Source: Persephonella sp964519345
GTDB taxonomy: Bacteria > Aquificota > Aquificia > Aquificales > Hydrogenothermaceae
Direction: 5' to 3'
DNA length: 64,000 nt
NCBI GenBank assembly: GCA_964519345.1
Contig: CAZFKX010000010.1
Coordinates: forward strand, 1 to 64,000
In this document: positions 32,766-41,106 of the stretch, in pieces
Layout: every line of letters begins with the position of its first letter
Numbering within the stretch: position 1 is the first letter of the stretch
Position numbers and translations under genes: made by a program
The notes under the pieces: model-generated
Databases searched by the model: none
The model's input: only the letters and a program-made list of their open reading frames with translations
Told to the model about the DNA's origin: nothing

Positions 32766-33401
32766 TTAATGCCCTCCTATATGATCTAAAAACTTAACTT
32801 CCGTAAATAACGTAAATCCTTCAGGTCTTTCAGAAGCAAGAGGATCAAGAGCGACTGTAGAACCTCTAACATAATAATGTTTTGGTTTTGTTCCAAGTTC
32901 AGGTTTTCTTACCATAACATCTCTATGAGATTTTAAATACTTTGATATTTCACTTTCAGGATCATCGAGATCACCAAATATGTTTGCATGTGTTGGGCAT
33001 GCAACTACACATGCTGGCATCATACCTACTTCAATTCTGTGTGCACAGTAAGTACATTTATCAGCTGAGTTTGTTACTGGGTCAAGATATATAGCATTGT
33101 ATGGACATGCCATCATACATGAAGCACAACCTATGCATCTGTCATGATCTACATTGACAATCCCATTTGGGAGGTAATGAAGTGCACTTACTGGACAAAT
33201 TCTTTCACAGGGAGCATTTTCACAGTGATTACATCTTAAAGGAACAAAATGCCTTTTTACATCTGGAAACTCTCCCTGATCTATATATTTCACCCTCAAT
33301 CTCCAACTGTGAAGAGGAACGTCATTCTCAGCCTTACAGGCAACAGCACAGGCCATACACCCTATACATCTGCTTAAATCTACCAAAAAGCCCAGTTTCA
33401 T
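32766..33401 (-). CDS. Four-cluster ferredoxin subunit (PsrB/TtrB/SreB type)
   Basis: 211 residues with four cysteine groups: CIGCMACAVAC, CNHCENAPCERICP, CIGCASCMMACP and CTYCAHRIEVGMMPACVVACP. No signal peptide, as expected for a subunit exported with its TAT-bearing partner. It carries electrons between the NrfD-like subunit and the molybdenum subunit. The TtrB/PsrB-type C-terminal tail is present. Its stop is 2 bases from the NrfD gene. Confidence 0.92.
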   Translation of the reverse strand: MKLGFLVDLSRCIGCMACAVACKAENDVPLHSWRLRVKYIDQGEFPDVKRHFVPLRCNHCENAPCERICPVSALHYLPNGIVNVDHDRCIGCASCMMACPYNAIYLDPVTNSADKCTYCAHRIEVGMMPACVVACPTHANIFGDLDDPESEISKYLKSHRDVMVRKPELGTKPKHYYVRGSTVALDPLASERPEGFTLFTEVKFLDHIGGH

Positions 33402-33437
33402 AGATAACCCTCCTTGTGTAGTTATGAACTTAATGAC

Positions 33438-33911
33438 TTAAAGACAACCTTTAAAAAATCCTGGTTTGGGTTTTGGTGTTATTTCAAACTCTTCAAACTT
33501 AACTATCTTTATCCCATCTTTTTCACCTACTATGGCACCTTCTCCATCTATACTTCCTCCAAAACCTTCAAGAAGATCAGAGTAATAAATACTGTCCTTT
33601 GAAGCCTGAACGTAATAGTATTCTCCTTCTGTAACGTCAAATACAACGATTTTGGGAGGTTGGTTGTACATATCATCAACATCTTCCCATGCCTTTACTG
33701 GAGGACAGGAAGATAAAACTTCAAACTCTCCACTGTCTTCAGCTTCCCTTGCACATGAGAGAGCTGTTATCACAGCACTGGTAAGCTCAACAGTATCTTC
33801 TTCATCATCTTCTACTTCATCAACTACAGCTTCTTGCTGTGCATAAACAACAACTGGACTTAAAGATATTAAAAAGGCAAGACTGAGTATATATGCAAAT
33901 ATCCTTTTCAT
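33438..33911 (-). CDS. Exported protein of unknown function ending in Gly-Cys-Leu
   Basis: 157 residues. Signal peptide (MKRIFAYILSLAFLISLSPV then VVYAQ), an acidic stretch (DEVEDDEEDTVE), and a body with PKIVVFDVTEGEYYYVQAS. Cysteines: Cys53, Cys69 and the penultimate Cys156 in KPGFFKGCL. I do not recognise a family. The same operon encodes another protein ending GGGGGCL (39252-39752), and the sulfur carrier SoxY also holds its substrate on a cysteine near a Gly-rich C-terminus. A periplasmic sulfur carrier is therefore a reasonable guess. It lies between the type II enzyme's gamma subunit and the PsrB-like gene. Confidence 0.6.
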   Translation of the reverse strand: MKRIFAYILSLAFLISLSPVVVYAQQEAVVDEVEDDEEDTVELTSAVITALSCAREAEDSGEFEVLSSCPPVKAWEDVDDMYNQPPKIVVFDVTEGEYYYVQASKDSIYYSDLLEGFGGSIDGEGAIVGEKDGIKIVKFEEFEITPKPKPGFFKGCL

Positions 33912-33925
33912 TCTTATACCTCCAG

Positions 33926-35131
33926 TTATTTAAAATTTTTCCAGCTTTTCAATGTTTTTAGATAAGCAACAATATCGTTTAAGTCCTTCTGTGAAAGATA
34001 ATCAAAAGGCGGCATCTTTGATTGTCTTTTACCATCAATCATTATGTACCACTGATACATATCATTGTTAGGATATGCTCTGAATTTATCAGGCTGTGCA
34101 CCTTTGTTGTAATGTCTATTAATATTCAGATTTCTTATTATTACATCGTTAGGATTAATTATTGATTCTTTTATATAGACAGCATTCGCAGTAACTCCAA
34201 TATTTGATAGGTCGGGAGCCATCCCTACAGGAGCCGTTCTCTGGTCGTCAAATCTATGGCATGAATTACATCCATTTTCTATTGCAAGTTTTTTACCCCT
34301 TATAGGATCTCCTATATCTTCTTTTCTATCCTTTCTATACCAGTCGATATAAGGCGTTCCCCACGATATGTATTTGACATAATCCTCATTAATAGGAAAT
34401 TTTCCCAATTTTATAAATTTCCATCTTGAGAGAACCTTATTACCATCCCTTTCATACTTATCTCCATCCCAGATTGCAAAGGCAATAGGCACAAGACCTG
34501 ATTTTAGATTGCTTTTTTTTGTTTTCAACGGCCTTTTAAAAACAGCTGTCCACTCTTTTGTCTCCTTATTGTACTTCATGGAAATATCAATACCTTTTTC
34601 TTCTATCTCTGTAAGAGATCCAAACCCTTTTGAAACAAAAACTTTCTGATAGTCTCTACCAGCAACATTCTTCTGTAGATACACGGTTACAGGATGATTT
34701 TCATCTCCCATACCCACATATGGAAGTGAGATCCCTTTTCCAAATCTATTTGGAAATTCGATGCTGACTCCATCTCCAAACGCATCTGTATCATAGACAG
34801 ATTGTATAGACGGCGTTTCGTCTTTCCATCTTATGTAAACAGCTATATTTTCACTGTTGTAAACAACCTTTACCCTTGCCGTAACTTTTCTCTTTTTTGG
34901 TATAAGGCTGTTTGCTCTCTTATCATTAAGTCTTACTGTAATTTGGGGATACAGATAAACATCTTTTCCCCTTGCTGTTTTCCATACATCATCTTCTGGA
35001 TCTGCCGATATATCTCCTTCTACATATTTTCCATTTATAACCTCATACTTAAAAAATTCTTTTTCTCCGGCTGTAGCTGAAAATGCAACAAGCGATAATC
35101 CAAGTAATCCAGCTTTTAAGCCTTTATTCAT
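33926..35131 (-). CDS. Type II DMSO-reductase-family gamma subunit (haem b) fused to cytochrome c
   Basis: 401 residues with a signal peptide (MNKGLKAGLLGLSLVAFSAT). Residues about 25-250 resemble the ethylbenzene dehydrogenase gamma subunit (EbdC/SerC/DdhC), which carries one haem b with Met and Lys ligands; YVGMGDENHPV (Met141) matches the Met region, and Lys238 or Lys241 could be the second ligand. From about residue 270 a monohaem cytochrome c domain begins: GCNSCH (Cys288, Cys291, His292) with distal Met in KMPPF near the C-terminus. In known relatives the gamma subunit and the c-type cytochrome partner are separate proteins. The fusion would pass electrons directly from the molybdoenzyme to a periplasmic acceptor. 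Confidence 0.75.
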   Translation of the reverse strand: MNKGLKAGLLGLSLVAFSATAGEKEFFKYEVINGKYVEGDISADPEDDVWKTARGKDVYLYPQITVRLNDKRANSLIPKKRKVTARVKVVYNSENIAVYIRWKDETPSIQSVYDTDAFGDGVSIEFPNRFGKGISLPYVGMGDENHPVTVYLQKNVAGRDYQKVFVSKGFGSLTEIEEKGIDISMKYNKETKEWTAVFKRPLKTKKSNLKSGLVPIAFAIWDGDKYERDGNKVLSRWKFIKLGKFPINEDYVKYISWGTPYIDWYRKDRKEDIGDPIRGKKLAIENGCNSCHRFDDQRTAPVGMAPDLSNIGVTANAVYIKESIINPNDVIIRNLNINRHYNKGAQPDKFRAYPNNDMYQWYIMIDGKRQSKMPPFDYLSQKDLNDIVAYLKTLKSWKNFK

Positions 35132-35155
35132 TATCTCTTTCCTCCTTAATCTTCT

Positions 35156-36298
35156 TTAATGACTCTCATTATTTTTAAGACCGGATATATTAAAATACTG
35201 CTTAACCTGTACTTTCTTAGTATTTGCCCCCTGTATATACCTTTCATCAATTATCTTGAAAAATTCTGTTCCTTTTAAACCTTTTTCTTTTGCCAGAGTC
35301 TGATAATAATTTTCATCTAATCTGAACATATCGGCATGACTGTATGCAATAAGGATATCCATAAGTTCGGAAGGCTCACCTCTTTTTCTTCTATCCATCT
35401 CTTCCTTCAGGGTTTTTAAAGCCTGATGAACTTCAGGTCCAAATAGCTTTTCTAAGAACTCAACAGGTATTCTTCCAGATCCTTCAACAGGTTTGCCCTC
35501 ATCATCAAATTTTGGAGGACCCTCAAGAGGTGGAACATAATAAACATTAGGCTGTGTTCCAAAGTCTGGCCTTAATGGAAGAGCAACTTTGTATTTATGT
35601 ACAAGTTTATAAACTTGAGATTCTTCATCGTCAAGAAATCCTACAAATCTTATTCTACCAACACACTGATGGGCACAGGCTGGAGGGAGACCTCTCTCTA
35701 TTCTTGGAAAACAGAATATACACTTTTCAGATTTTGATATTTTTGGATTGAAGTATATCTTTTTATAAGGACATCCCGCTATACAGTATCTATAACCCTG
35801 GCATCTATCAAGATCAACAAGGACAATACCATCCTGTTCTCTTTTGAATATGGCTTCCCTTGGACATGCTGCTAAACATCCAGGATTTGAGCAGTGATTG
35901 CATATTCTTGGAAGATAGAAAAAGTATGAATTGGGCCAGTCTCCTTCTCCAACGTCTTCATCCCAGTTTGGTCCCCAAACAGGATCTACATTTGGCGAAA
36001 GAACCGTCTCATCAGCATTGTTGAAAAGTTCATCATGATTATAATCCCACGGTACTCCGTAATCCAGAACCATATCAGGAATGATACCGTCCTTGAGATT
36101 ACCTTCAGAGTCAAACCCACCACCAGATTCCATCCAGTTTTTTGGATATCCAGTTCCAGGCTGTGTTTCTACGTTATTCCAGTACATGTATTCCCTACCG
36201 TTTCTGTTTGTCCACTGTGTTTTACAGGCAACTGTACATGTCTGGCATCCTATACATTTATTTAAATCCATAACCATTGCAAGCTGTCTTTTTGACAT
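35156..36298 (-). CDS. Type II DMSO-reductase-family beta subunit (NarH/EbdB/SerB type)
   Basis: 380 residues, with four Fe-S groups: CIGCQTCTVAC (C15, C18, C21, C25), CNHCSNPGCLAACP, CQGYRYCIAGCP and CIFCFPRIERGLPPACAHQC. In NarH one cluster is 3Fe-4S because a Trp replaces a Cys (CRGWRMC); here the same place is Tyr (CQGYRYC), so it should also be 3Fe-4S. No signal peptide, so it would be exported with the alpha subunit. The long insertion at about 28-110 is typical for the type II group. It lies between the alpha and gamma genes with gaps of 14 and 24 bases. Confidence 0.92.
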   Translation of the reverse strand: MSKRQLAMVMDLNKCIGCQTCTVACKTQWTNRNGREYMYWNNVETQPGTGYPKNWMESGGGFDSEGNLKDGIIPDMVLDYGVPWDYNHDELFNNADETVLSPNVDPVWGPNWDEDVGEGDWPNSYFFYLPRICNHCSNPGCLAACPREAIFKREQDGIVLVDLDRCQGYRYCIAGCPYKKIYFNPKISKSEKCIFCFPRIERGLPPACAHQCVGRIRFVGFLDDEESQVYKLVHKYKVALPLRPDFGTQPNVYYVPPLEGPPKFDDEGKPVEGSGRIPVEFLEKLFGPEVHQALKTLKEEMDRRKRGEPSELMDILIAYSHADMFRLDENYYQTLAKEKGLKGTEFFKIIDERYIQGANTKKVQVKQYFNISGLKNNESH

Positions 36299-36312
36299 CT
36301 ATTTTTACCTCC

Positions 36313-39222
36313 TTATGCTTTTTCTATATCCACTGAAGTTGTGTATGCATGCTGATTTCCATCCCAATTGCCGCCAAATTTCAGATGTCCCCAACCATCT
36401 GATAGCTCAAGAAGATTTAAAGGTGATGCAACAACAGTGTTGTGAGATTTATTTCCTCTAAAGGCAAAAGGTTCCCATCCATGCTCAATAATAATTGCAT
36501 CCTTTGGACATGAAGGATAAATCTTTGCCATCGCATAAAACTCCCCAAGATCATTGAACACTTTTATCTGGTCTCCGTCTTTTATTCCTTTTTTCTCTGC
36601 TATTTCAGGATTTATCATAACGTAAGGTACTCCCCTCTGAAGTCTCATCAGTATAGTTGATGTTTTATAGGTTGAGTGAATTGACCATCTTGCATGAGGA
36701 GACATTAGAACAAAAGGATGTCTTCCAGGTCTTATAGGTTCATGTGCTGTCGGCACAGCAGCACCTACCTCAATCCATAGATCATGGTCAACATAGTACG
36801 TTAACCTTCCTGAAAGTGTTTCAAATCTCTCAAACAGGAATAAGTTATTTTCAAATGAGTTATAAGGTTTGTCTGGATAAAGTGGTGAGGTTTTTCCTCC
36901 TTTCTCATTCAACTGAAGATAACCACCTCTTTTTCTAACCGTTTCAAATGTGTTTGGCTTGAACTGTTCAACACTTTCAAGTGCAAGGTGAACGGCATCC
37001 CTGTCAGTTCTAAGATGACCATCAAGCGTAAATTCCTTAACAACTTTATCAAGCTCTCTATATCCTGTTTTAGAATGCGTTGGATCAGGTATTTTTATAT
37101 ATTTTTCATCACCTGTCTCCCTATACTTACTTTTTGCTATCTCTTCAAGCTTTTCAACAATTAGTGTACATATCTCCCACTCAGATTTTGATTCCCCTAC
37201 AGGTTTTAGATTTTGGGGTGGTTGTGCCATATTTGCATATCTGTGGTATCCAGGGTTTGTTCTTATATCCCATACCTCATACATAGATTTTGCTGGGAGA
37301 ACAATATCCGCATACTGTGCTGTCGAGTTCATTCTCCAGTCAACATAAGCGAAAAATTTAGCTTTATTTAAAAAGGCTTCTTTGTACGTATCACCTTTAT
37401 TTCTTCTAAATCTTGAGTCTGCAAATATGAGAAAAGTTTCCACAGTATCCCAGTAAGGTTTTCCGTCTTTAGTTCCTATGCTTTCTTTCCATTTTTCATC
37501 TGTTCCATAGTTATTAAGCATCTCTTTAACTTTATTTAGATACTCATCCTTTGATAAACCTGTAGCCCTTCTTACATCTTCATCAGAGTAAAGTTTTTCA
37601 ACATCTTTTAACATCTGACCAAGTACAAATTCACTTGTGAATCCTGAAGCAAACCTTTGCTTGTACTTTCCTGAAAATCCAGAAAGTTTGCCCATACCTG
37701 ATATTGACCATTCGTTCTCTGTATTGAATCCCCCATATGGTCCAAGTCTTCCTACAAGGCCGGATATTGACGCTATAGCCCTTTGTGCAAGAAGTCCATT
37801 AAAATATTTACCTATTGTAAATCCCATAGAGATCATAACTACCTTAGGCAATGCTATGTCTTTAGCAAGCTCTTCAACAATCTTTGGATGAACTCCTGTG
37901 AGTTTCCATGTTTTGTCTGCGGAGAACTTAGAAGCTTCTTTCTTTAGAAGCTCAAATACAGTTGTTACTTTCACAGTATTACCATCTTTTAGTTTTACCT
38001 CCCACTCACCCTCGAGTGCAGGATCTATATCCCATCCGACATCCTTAAGTCTAAGCGTTTTTACAGGCGATCCTTCAGATCCGGGCATAACAGTCAGCTT
38101 ATTATTGTTTAAATTCCATGCAAAAAATGTCTCATGAGGATGAAACTCCTTACCCTCACCTTTTTCCTCAAATATATGAAACAGCTCTACGTCAAATACT
38201 TCCGGCGGATTTTCAATATCTATATCTTCAAGTCTTAGAAGCTTTTTATTATCAAGTCTTACAAGGAAAGGTAGATCTGTGAATGTTTTAACAAATTTCG
38301 GCTTATAAAGCTTTTTAACAAGAATCTCATTGATGATTGACATTGCAAGAAAACCGTCGTAACCAGCTTTAACTGGAACCCATAAATCTGCATGAACACA
38401 TGTTGAATTAAAATCAGGAGTTATCACAATCTGTTTTGATCCATTATACTTTCCTTCCCAAACAAAATGAGCATCCGGAATCCTTGTTTTATTTGGATCC
38501 TGACCCCACCATATATTTACATCTGTTGTGTAAAAGAAATCATAAGAACAGCCTATATTTCCTTCCCCATATACAAGAGATACACCTGGAAACATATCAC
38601 CAACATAAGATGCTATATATGGTCTTACCGCTCCAAGGAGTGTTCCAAGCCTTTTTCCTGCAGCACCCCTTGCTTCTGTTAGCATTCCTGCTCCAACATG
38701 GATGTATAAACCTTCTGGACCTTTTTCAAGCATTGTTTTATATATATTCTCTGCTATTTCCGTTATAGCCTCATCCCAACTTATTCTTTTCCATTTCCCT
38801 TCGCCTCTTTTTCCAACCCTTTTTAAAGGATAAAGTATTCTGTCTTTTTCATACGTAACCTGAGAGTGCTGAACACCTTTGTTACATCCCCTCGGATTAA
38901 AATCTGGAATTTTAGGATTTATAGGATTGTAGTTTGCAACCTGGTTTTCTCTTGTGATAATACCGTTGTTTACCCATACGTCCCATGCACAGTTACCCTG
39001 ACAGTTGACACAGTGGTAGGCTGTCCCATGTTCTTCTTTATTTCCGAAAGTGTACGCAAACTCTTTCCTGTACATATTTTCTGTAAAAGAACTATTTGGA
39101 TACGACGTTCTCGGATCTTCTACAATGAGAGCTTCCTTGCCAAAAGCAGCACTTCCACCAATAGTAATACCAGTTCCTGTAATACTCAAGGCTTTAAGAA
39201 AATCCCTTCTTGTCAAAGCCAT
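36313..39222 (-). CDS. Type II DMSO-reductase-family molybdoenzyme alpha subunit
   Basis: 969 residues from ATG 39222, chosen for AAGGAGGTAAGAT just upstream; an earlier ATG at 39261 lacks one. TAT signal MALTRRDFLK. Fe-S ligands His70, Cys74, Cys78 and Cys113 (H-x3-C-x3-C, then C) are those of NarG, SerA, ClrA and EbdA. Asp209 in VGDMFPG aligns by context with the NarG molybdenum ligand Asp222, and PDAHF (249-253) matches the NarG region after it. With beta and haem-gamma genes this is a periplasmic heterotrimer of the SerABC/EbdABC type. Substrate is not readable; sulfur-handling neighbours favour an inorganic sulfur compound. Confidence 0.88.
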   Translation of the reverse strand: MALTRRDFLKALSITGTGITIGGSAAFGKEALIVEDPRTSYPNSSFTENMYRKEFAYTFGNKEEHGTAYHCVNCQGNCAWDVWVNNGIITRENQVANYNPINPKIPDFNPRGCNKGVQHSQVTYEKDRILYPLKRVGKRGEGKWKRISWDEAITEIAENIYKTMLEKGPEGLYIHVGAGMLTEARGAAGKRLGTLLGAVRPYIASYVGDMFPGVSLVYGEGNIGCSYDFFYTTDVNIWWGQDPNKTRIPDAHFVWEGKYNGSKQIVITPDFNSTCVHADLWVPVKAGYDGFLAMSIINEILVKKLYKPKFVKTFTDLPFLVRLDNKKLLRLEDIDIENPPEVFDVELFHIFEEKGEGKEFHPHETFFAWNLNNNKLTVMPGSEGSPVKTLRLKDVGWDIDPALEGEWEVKLKDGNTVKVTTVFELLKKEASKFSADKTWKLTGVHPKIVEELAKDIALPKVVMISMGFTIGKYFNGLLAQRAIASISGLVGRLGPYGGFNTENEWSISGMGKLSGFSGKYKQRFASGFTSEFVLGQMLKDVEKLYSDEDVRRATGLSKDEYLNKVKEMLNNYGTDEKWKESIGTKDGKPYWDTVETFLIFADSRFRRNKGDTYKEAFLNKAKFFAYVDWRMNSTAQYADIVLPAKSMYEVWDIRTNPGYHRYANMAQPPQNLKPVGESKSEWEICTLIVEKLEEIAKSKYRETGDEKYIKIPDPTHSKTGYRELDKVVKEFTLDGHLRTDRDAVHLALESVEQFKPNTFETVRKRGGYLQLNEKGGKTSPLYPDKPYNSFENNLFLFERFETLSGRLTYYVDHDLWIEVGAAVPTAHEPIRPGRHPFVLMSPHARWSIHSTYKTSTILMRLQRGVPYVMINPEIAEKKGIKDGDQIKVFNDLGEFYAMAKIYPSCPKDAIIIEHGWEPFAFRGNKSHNTVVASPLNLLELSDGWGHLKFGGNWDGNQHAYTTSVDIEKA

Positions 39223-39251
39223 ATATCTTACCTCCTTTTTATCTTCATTTT

Positions 39252-39752
39252 TTATAGGCAACCGCCACCACCACCAGCCCTTGGTGGTTCATACTCTCCT
39301 TCATCCTCGGGATAACCTTCTTCATCCCATGCTGTTATTCCACCAGCAAGATTCTGTACCACTGAAAACTTTTCAGCACATTTTTTGAATATCTCAGGGT
39401 TACCATCCTTTGAGACAATAACTGTAGGTAAATAAGGATTTATTTGTTCAAGAGCTTCTTCTGGTGTTTTTGATTCATCACAATCTGGAAAAGGAATAGC
39501 TCCCGGGATATGAGCCCCTGTATAGTAATCTATCTCTTCAGCTTCATCCTCTTCCTCTTCAGGAATCTCATACGGTCTTACATCGATAATCTGGATCGAT
39601 ACCTTAGGATTACTCAGTTTTTTATACAACTGATCTACTGTAAGAGGTATCTGTTTCTGTAGTTCTATCTCCTTTTTACCATAACTGATAAGCATTAGGG
39701 AGAGAACTGTTATTATCGTTATATATATTATCCTTTCCAACTTAGGACTCAT
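39252..39752 (-). CDS. Membrane-anchored rhodanese-like protein, active-site Cys absent, C-terminal GGGGGCL arm
   Basis: 166 residues. One N-terminal transmembrane helix (10-24), then a rhodanese domain: IIDVRPYEIP, GAHIPGAIPFPD and AGGITAWDEEGYP. The catalytic loop, normally C-x-x-G-N-R, reads S114-K-D-G-N-P, so the persulfide-forming Cys is replaced by Ser. The protein ends RAGGGGGCL, with Cys165 on a flexible Gly arm. This resembles the GGCGG end of SoxY, a sulfur carrier. I infer the domain binds a partner or sulfur donor while the arm Cys carries sulfur in the periplasm. The start overlaps the stop of a 52-residue membrane protein (ATGA). Confidence 0.75.
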   Translation of the reverse strand: MSPKLERIIYITIITVLSLMLISYGKKEIELQKQIPLTVDQLYKKLSNPKVSIQIIDVRPYEIPEEEEDEAEEIDYYTGAHIPGAIPFPDCDESKTPEEALEQINPYLPTVIVSKDGNPEIFKKCAEKFSVVQNLAGGITAWDEEGYPEDEGEYEPPRAGGGGGCL

Positions 39753-39907
39753 TCTTCCTCACCTCCTTCATCATCAGAGGAAACCGTGTAAGATGAAATT
39801 TCCTTTGCTTTCTGTTCCAATTCTGAGAGATCTGTTTTCAGACCGACCACCGCTACAGAAAGTATTAAAATTGCAATCCAGAAAAGGACTCTCTCAATAA
39901 TACTCAT
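39749..39907 (-). CDS. Small membrane protein (52 residues) coupled to the rhodanese-like gene
   Basis: ATG at 39905-39907 preceded by GGAGAGGTAGGAAG. The product starts MSIIERVLFWIAILILSVAV, one transmembrane helix, then an acidic tail ending DDEGGEEE. The stop overlaps the next start as ATGA, a strong sign of translational coupling. The neighbouring protein has the same plan (one helix, acidic linker), so it may assemble with it. No family recognised; coding is supported by the ribosome site, overlap and position in the operon. Confidence 0.7.
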   Translation of the reverse strand: MSIIERVLFWIAILILSVAVVGLKTDLSELEQKAKEISSYTVSSDDEGGEEE

Positions 39908-39925
39908 CTTCCTACCTCTCCAAAG

Positions 39926-41065
39926 TTAATCATAAACCTGATCAGACTCTTTTTTAGCCTGAATAAATCTGCTCCATCTTCCAAAATATATGAGATTAGC
40001 TGTCAGGACACCTATAGCAAAATAAGTTGCTGACATAGCCATAGGTCCGACAGAAAGTGTTGGATATGCTGACAGGAAAGCACCTGTCGTACATCCTCCT
40101 CCTATCATAGCTCCAAGTGCAAGAAATATACCTGCAAAAAATACAAGAATCATTCTTACCCATGGAAATGGAGCAACACTTTTTGCAAAAGCAGGTGGAA
40201 CGGGATCGAATTTAAATGTTTTTGATACTACCGCACTTAAAAATGCTCCAGGTATAACACCCATTATCAATCCTGCATGCCATAAGATTGTTTCATTAAC
40301 TTTGGGAACAATCGATATAGGATAACCTATCAGATGTGAGATCCAGCCTACAAAAGCAAGGGCTCCACCGGAAAATCCAAGGTACTCTCCCTGAGCTGTA
40401 GCCCATGCAATAATTGAGCCTGCAAGCACGCCTGATACAGCCCAGTGCCATTCTCCTTTAATTATTTTTTCGGTAAAAGATTGTTTTTCATCAGTTTTAT
40501 CAAGACCCATTTTCCTTGCAGGATCAAGCCAGTCAGCAAGAAGGGCAAATATTATAAAAAGAACTCCCCATACAACAGCAAGCGATCCATAAGGGACTCC
40601 AAAAACCCCATGTAAAGTTATTTTTTCCCTTGATCCAAGAATACCAGCTTCTACAAGTATAGGTTGTATATTGGCATAGATAATGATACCAAGTATCAAT
40701 CCAATTACGCCTGCAATAGAAATAAATTTTCCTGCCCCAACTCTTGCAACACATGTTCCTGGACAAAAACCTGCAGAAGCCATAGCTATACCAAACATAA
40801 ATCCGCCTACAATATGAGCAATTCCCATATAAGGCATAACCCTTGGGATAAGATTCATATCCTCAGCAAAACCAAATATGTCAGCTATTCCGTAGATAAT
40901 AGAGGCTGTTGCTATTCCCATAAATGCAAATTTCATTATTTTCAGATCTCTAAGCAAAAGCATACCTTCAACACGTGAATACCTTATAGCTCCAACCTTG
41001 TGTAGAACTATCCCAAAAAGAGCTCCTGTTAACAGTCCCATCAAAAGATGATCTATATGTTCCAT
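39926..41065 (-). CDS. YeeE/YedE-family (DUF395) sulfur-compound transporter
   Basis: 379 residues, about 10 hydrophobic helices in two halves that each carry a Gly-rich Cys motif: AGFCPGTCVARVG (with two Cys) and GAMIGGGCTTGAFLSAY. These Cys positions correspond to those that pass thiosulfate in TsuA-like members. Fused double-domain members of this type move thiosulfate or related sulfur across the cytoplasmic membrane. Second gene of the operon, after an exported rhodanese; this fits import or export of sulfane sulfur produced outside. A perfect hairpin precedes it (41083-41105). Confidence 0.88.
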   Translation of the reverse strand: MEHIDHLLMGLLTGALFGIVLHKVGAIRYSRVEGMLLLRDLKIMKFAFMGIATASIIYGIADIFGFAEDMNLIPRVMPYMGIAHIVGGFMFGIAMASAGFCPGTCVARVGAGKFISIAGVIGLILGIIIYANIQPILVEAGILGSREKITLHGVFGVPYGSLAVVWGVLFIIFALLADWLDPARKMGLDKTDEKQSFTEKIIKGEWHWAVSGVLAGSIIAWATAQGEYLGFSGGALAFVGWISHLIGYPISIVPKVNETILWHAGLIMGVIPGAFLSAVVSKTFKFDPVPPAFAKSVAPFPWVRMILVFFAGIFLALGAMIGGGCTTGAFLSAYPTLSVGPMAMSATYFAIGVLTANLIYFGRWSRFIQAKKESDQVYD

Positions 41066-41082
41066 TTTTTACCTCCTTTTTA

Positions 41083-41105
41083 TTTAAGGGGGAAACCCCC
41101 TTAAA
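41083..41105 (-). other. Intercistronic 10-bp hairpin between rhodanese and YeeE/YedE genes
   Basis: TTTAAGGGGG (41083-41092) pairs perfectly with CCCCCTTAAA (41096-41105) around AAA. No T-run follows on the minus strand before AAAGGAGG, so it is probably an mRNA-processing or stabilising hairpin that lets the first gene be expressed more, not a full stop. Confidence 0.55.
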
Positions 41106-41106
41106 A

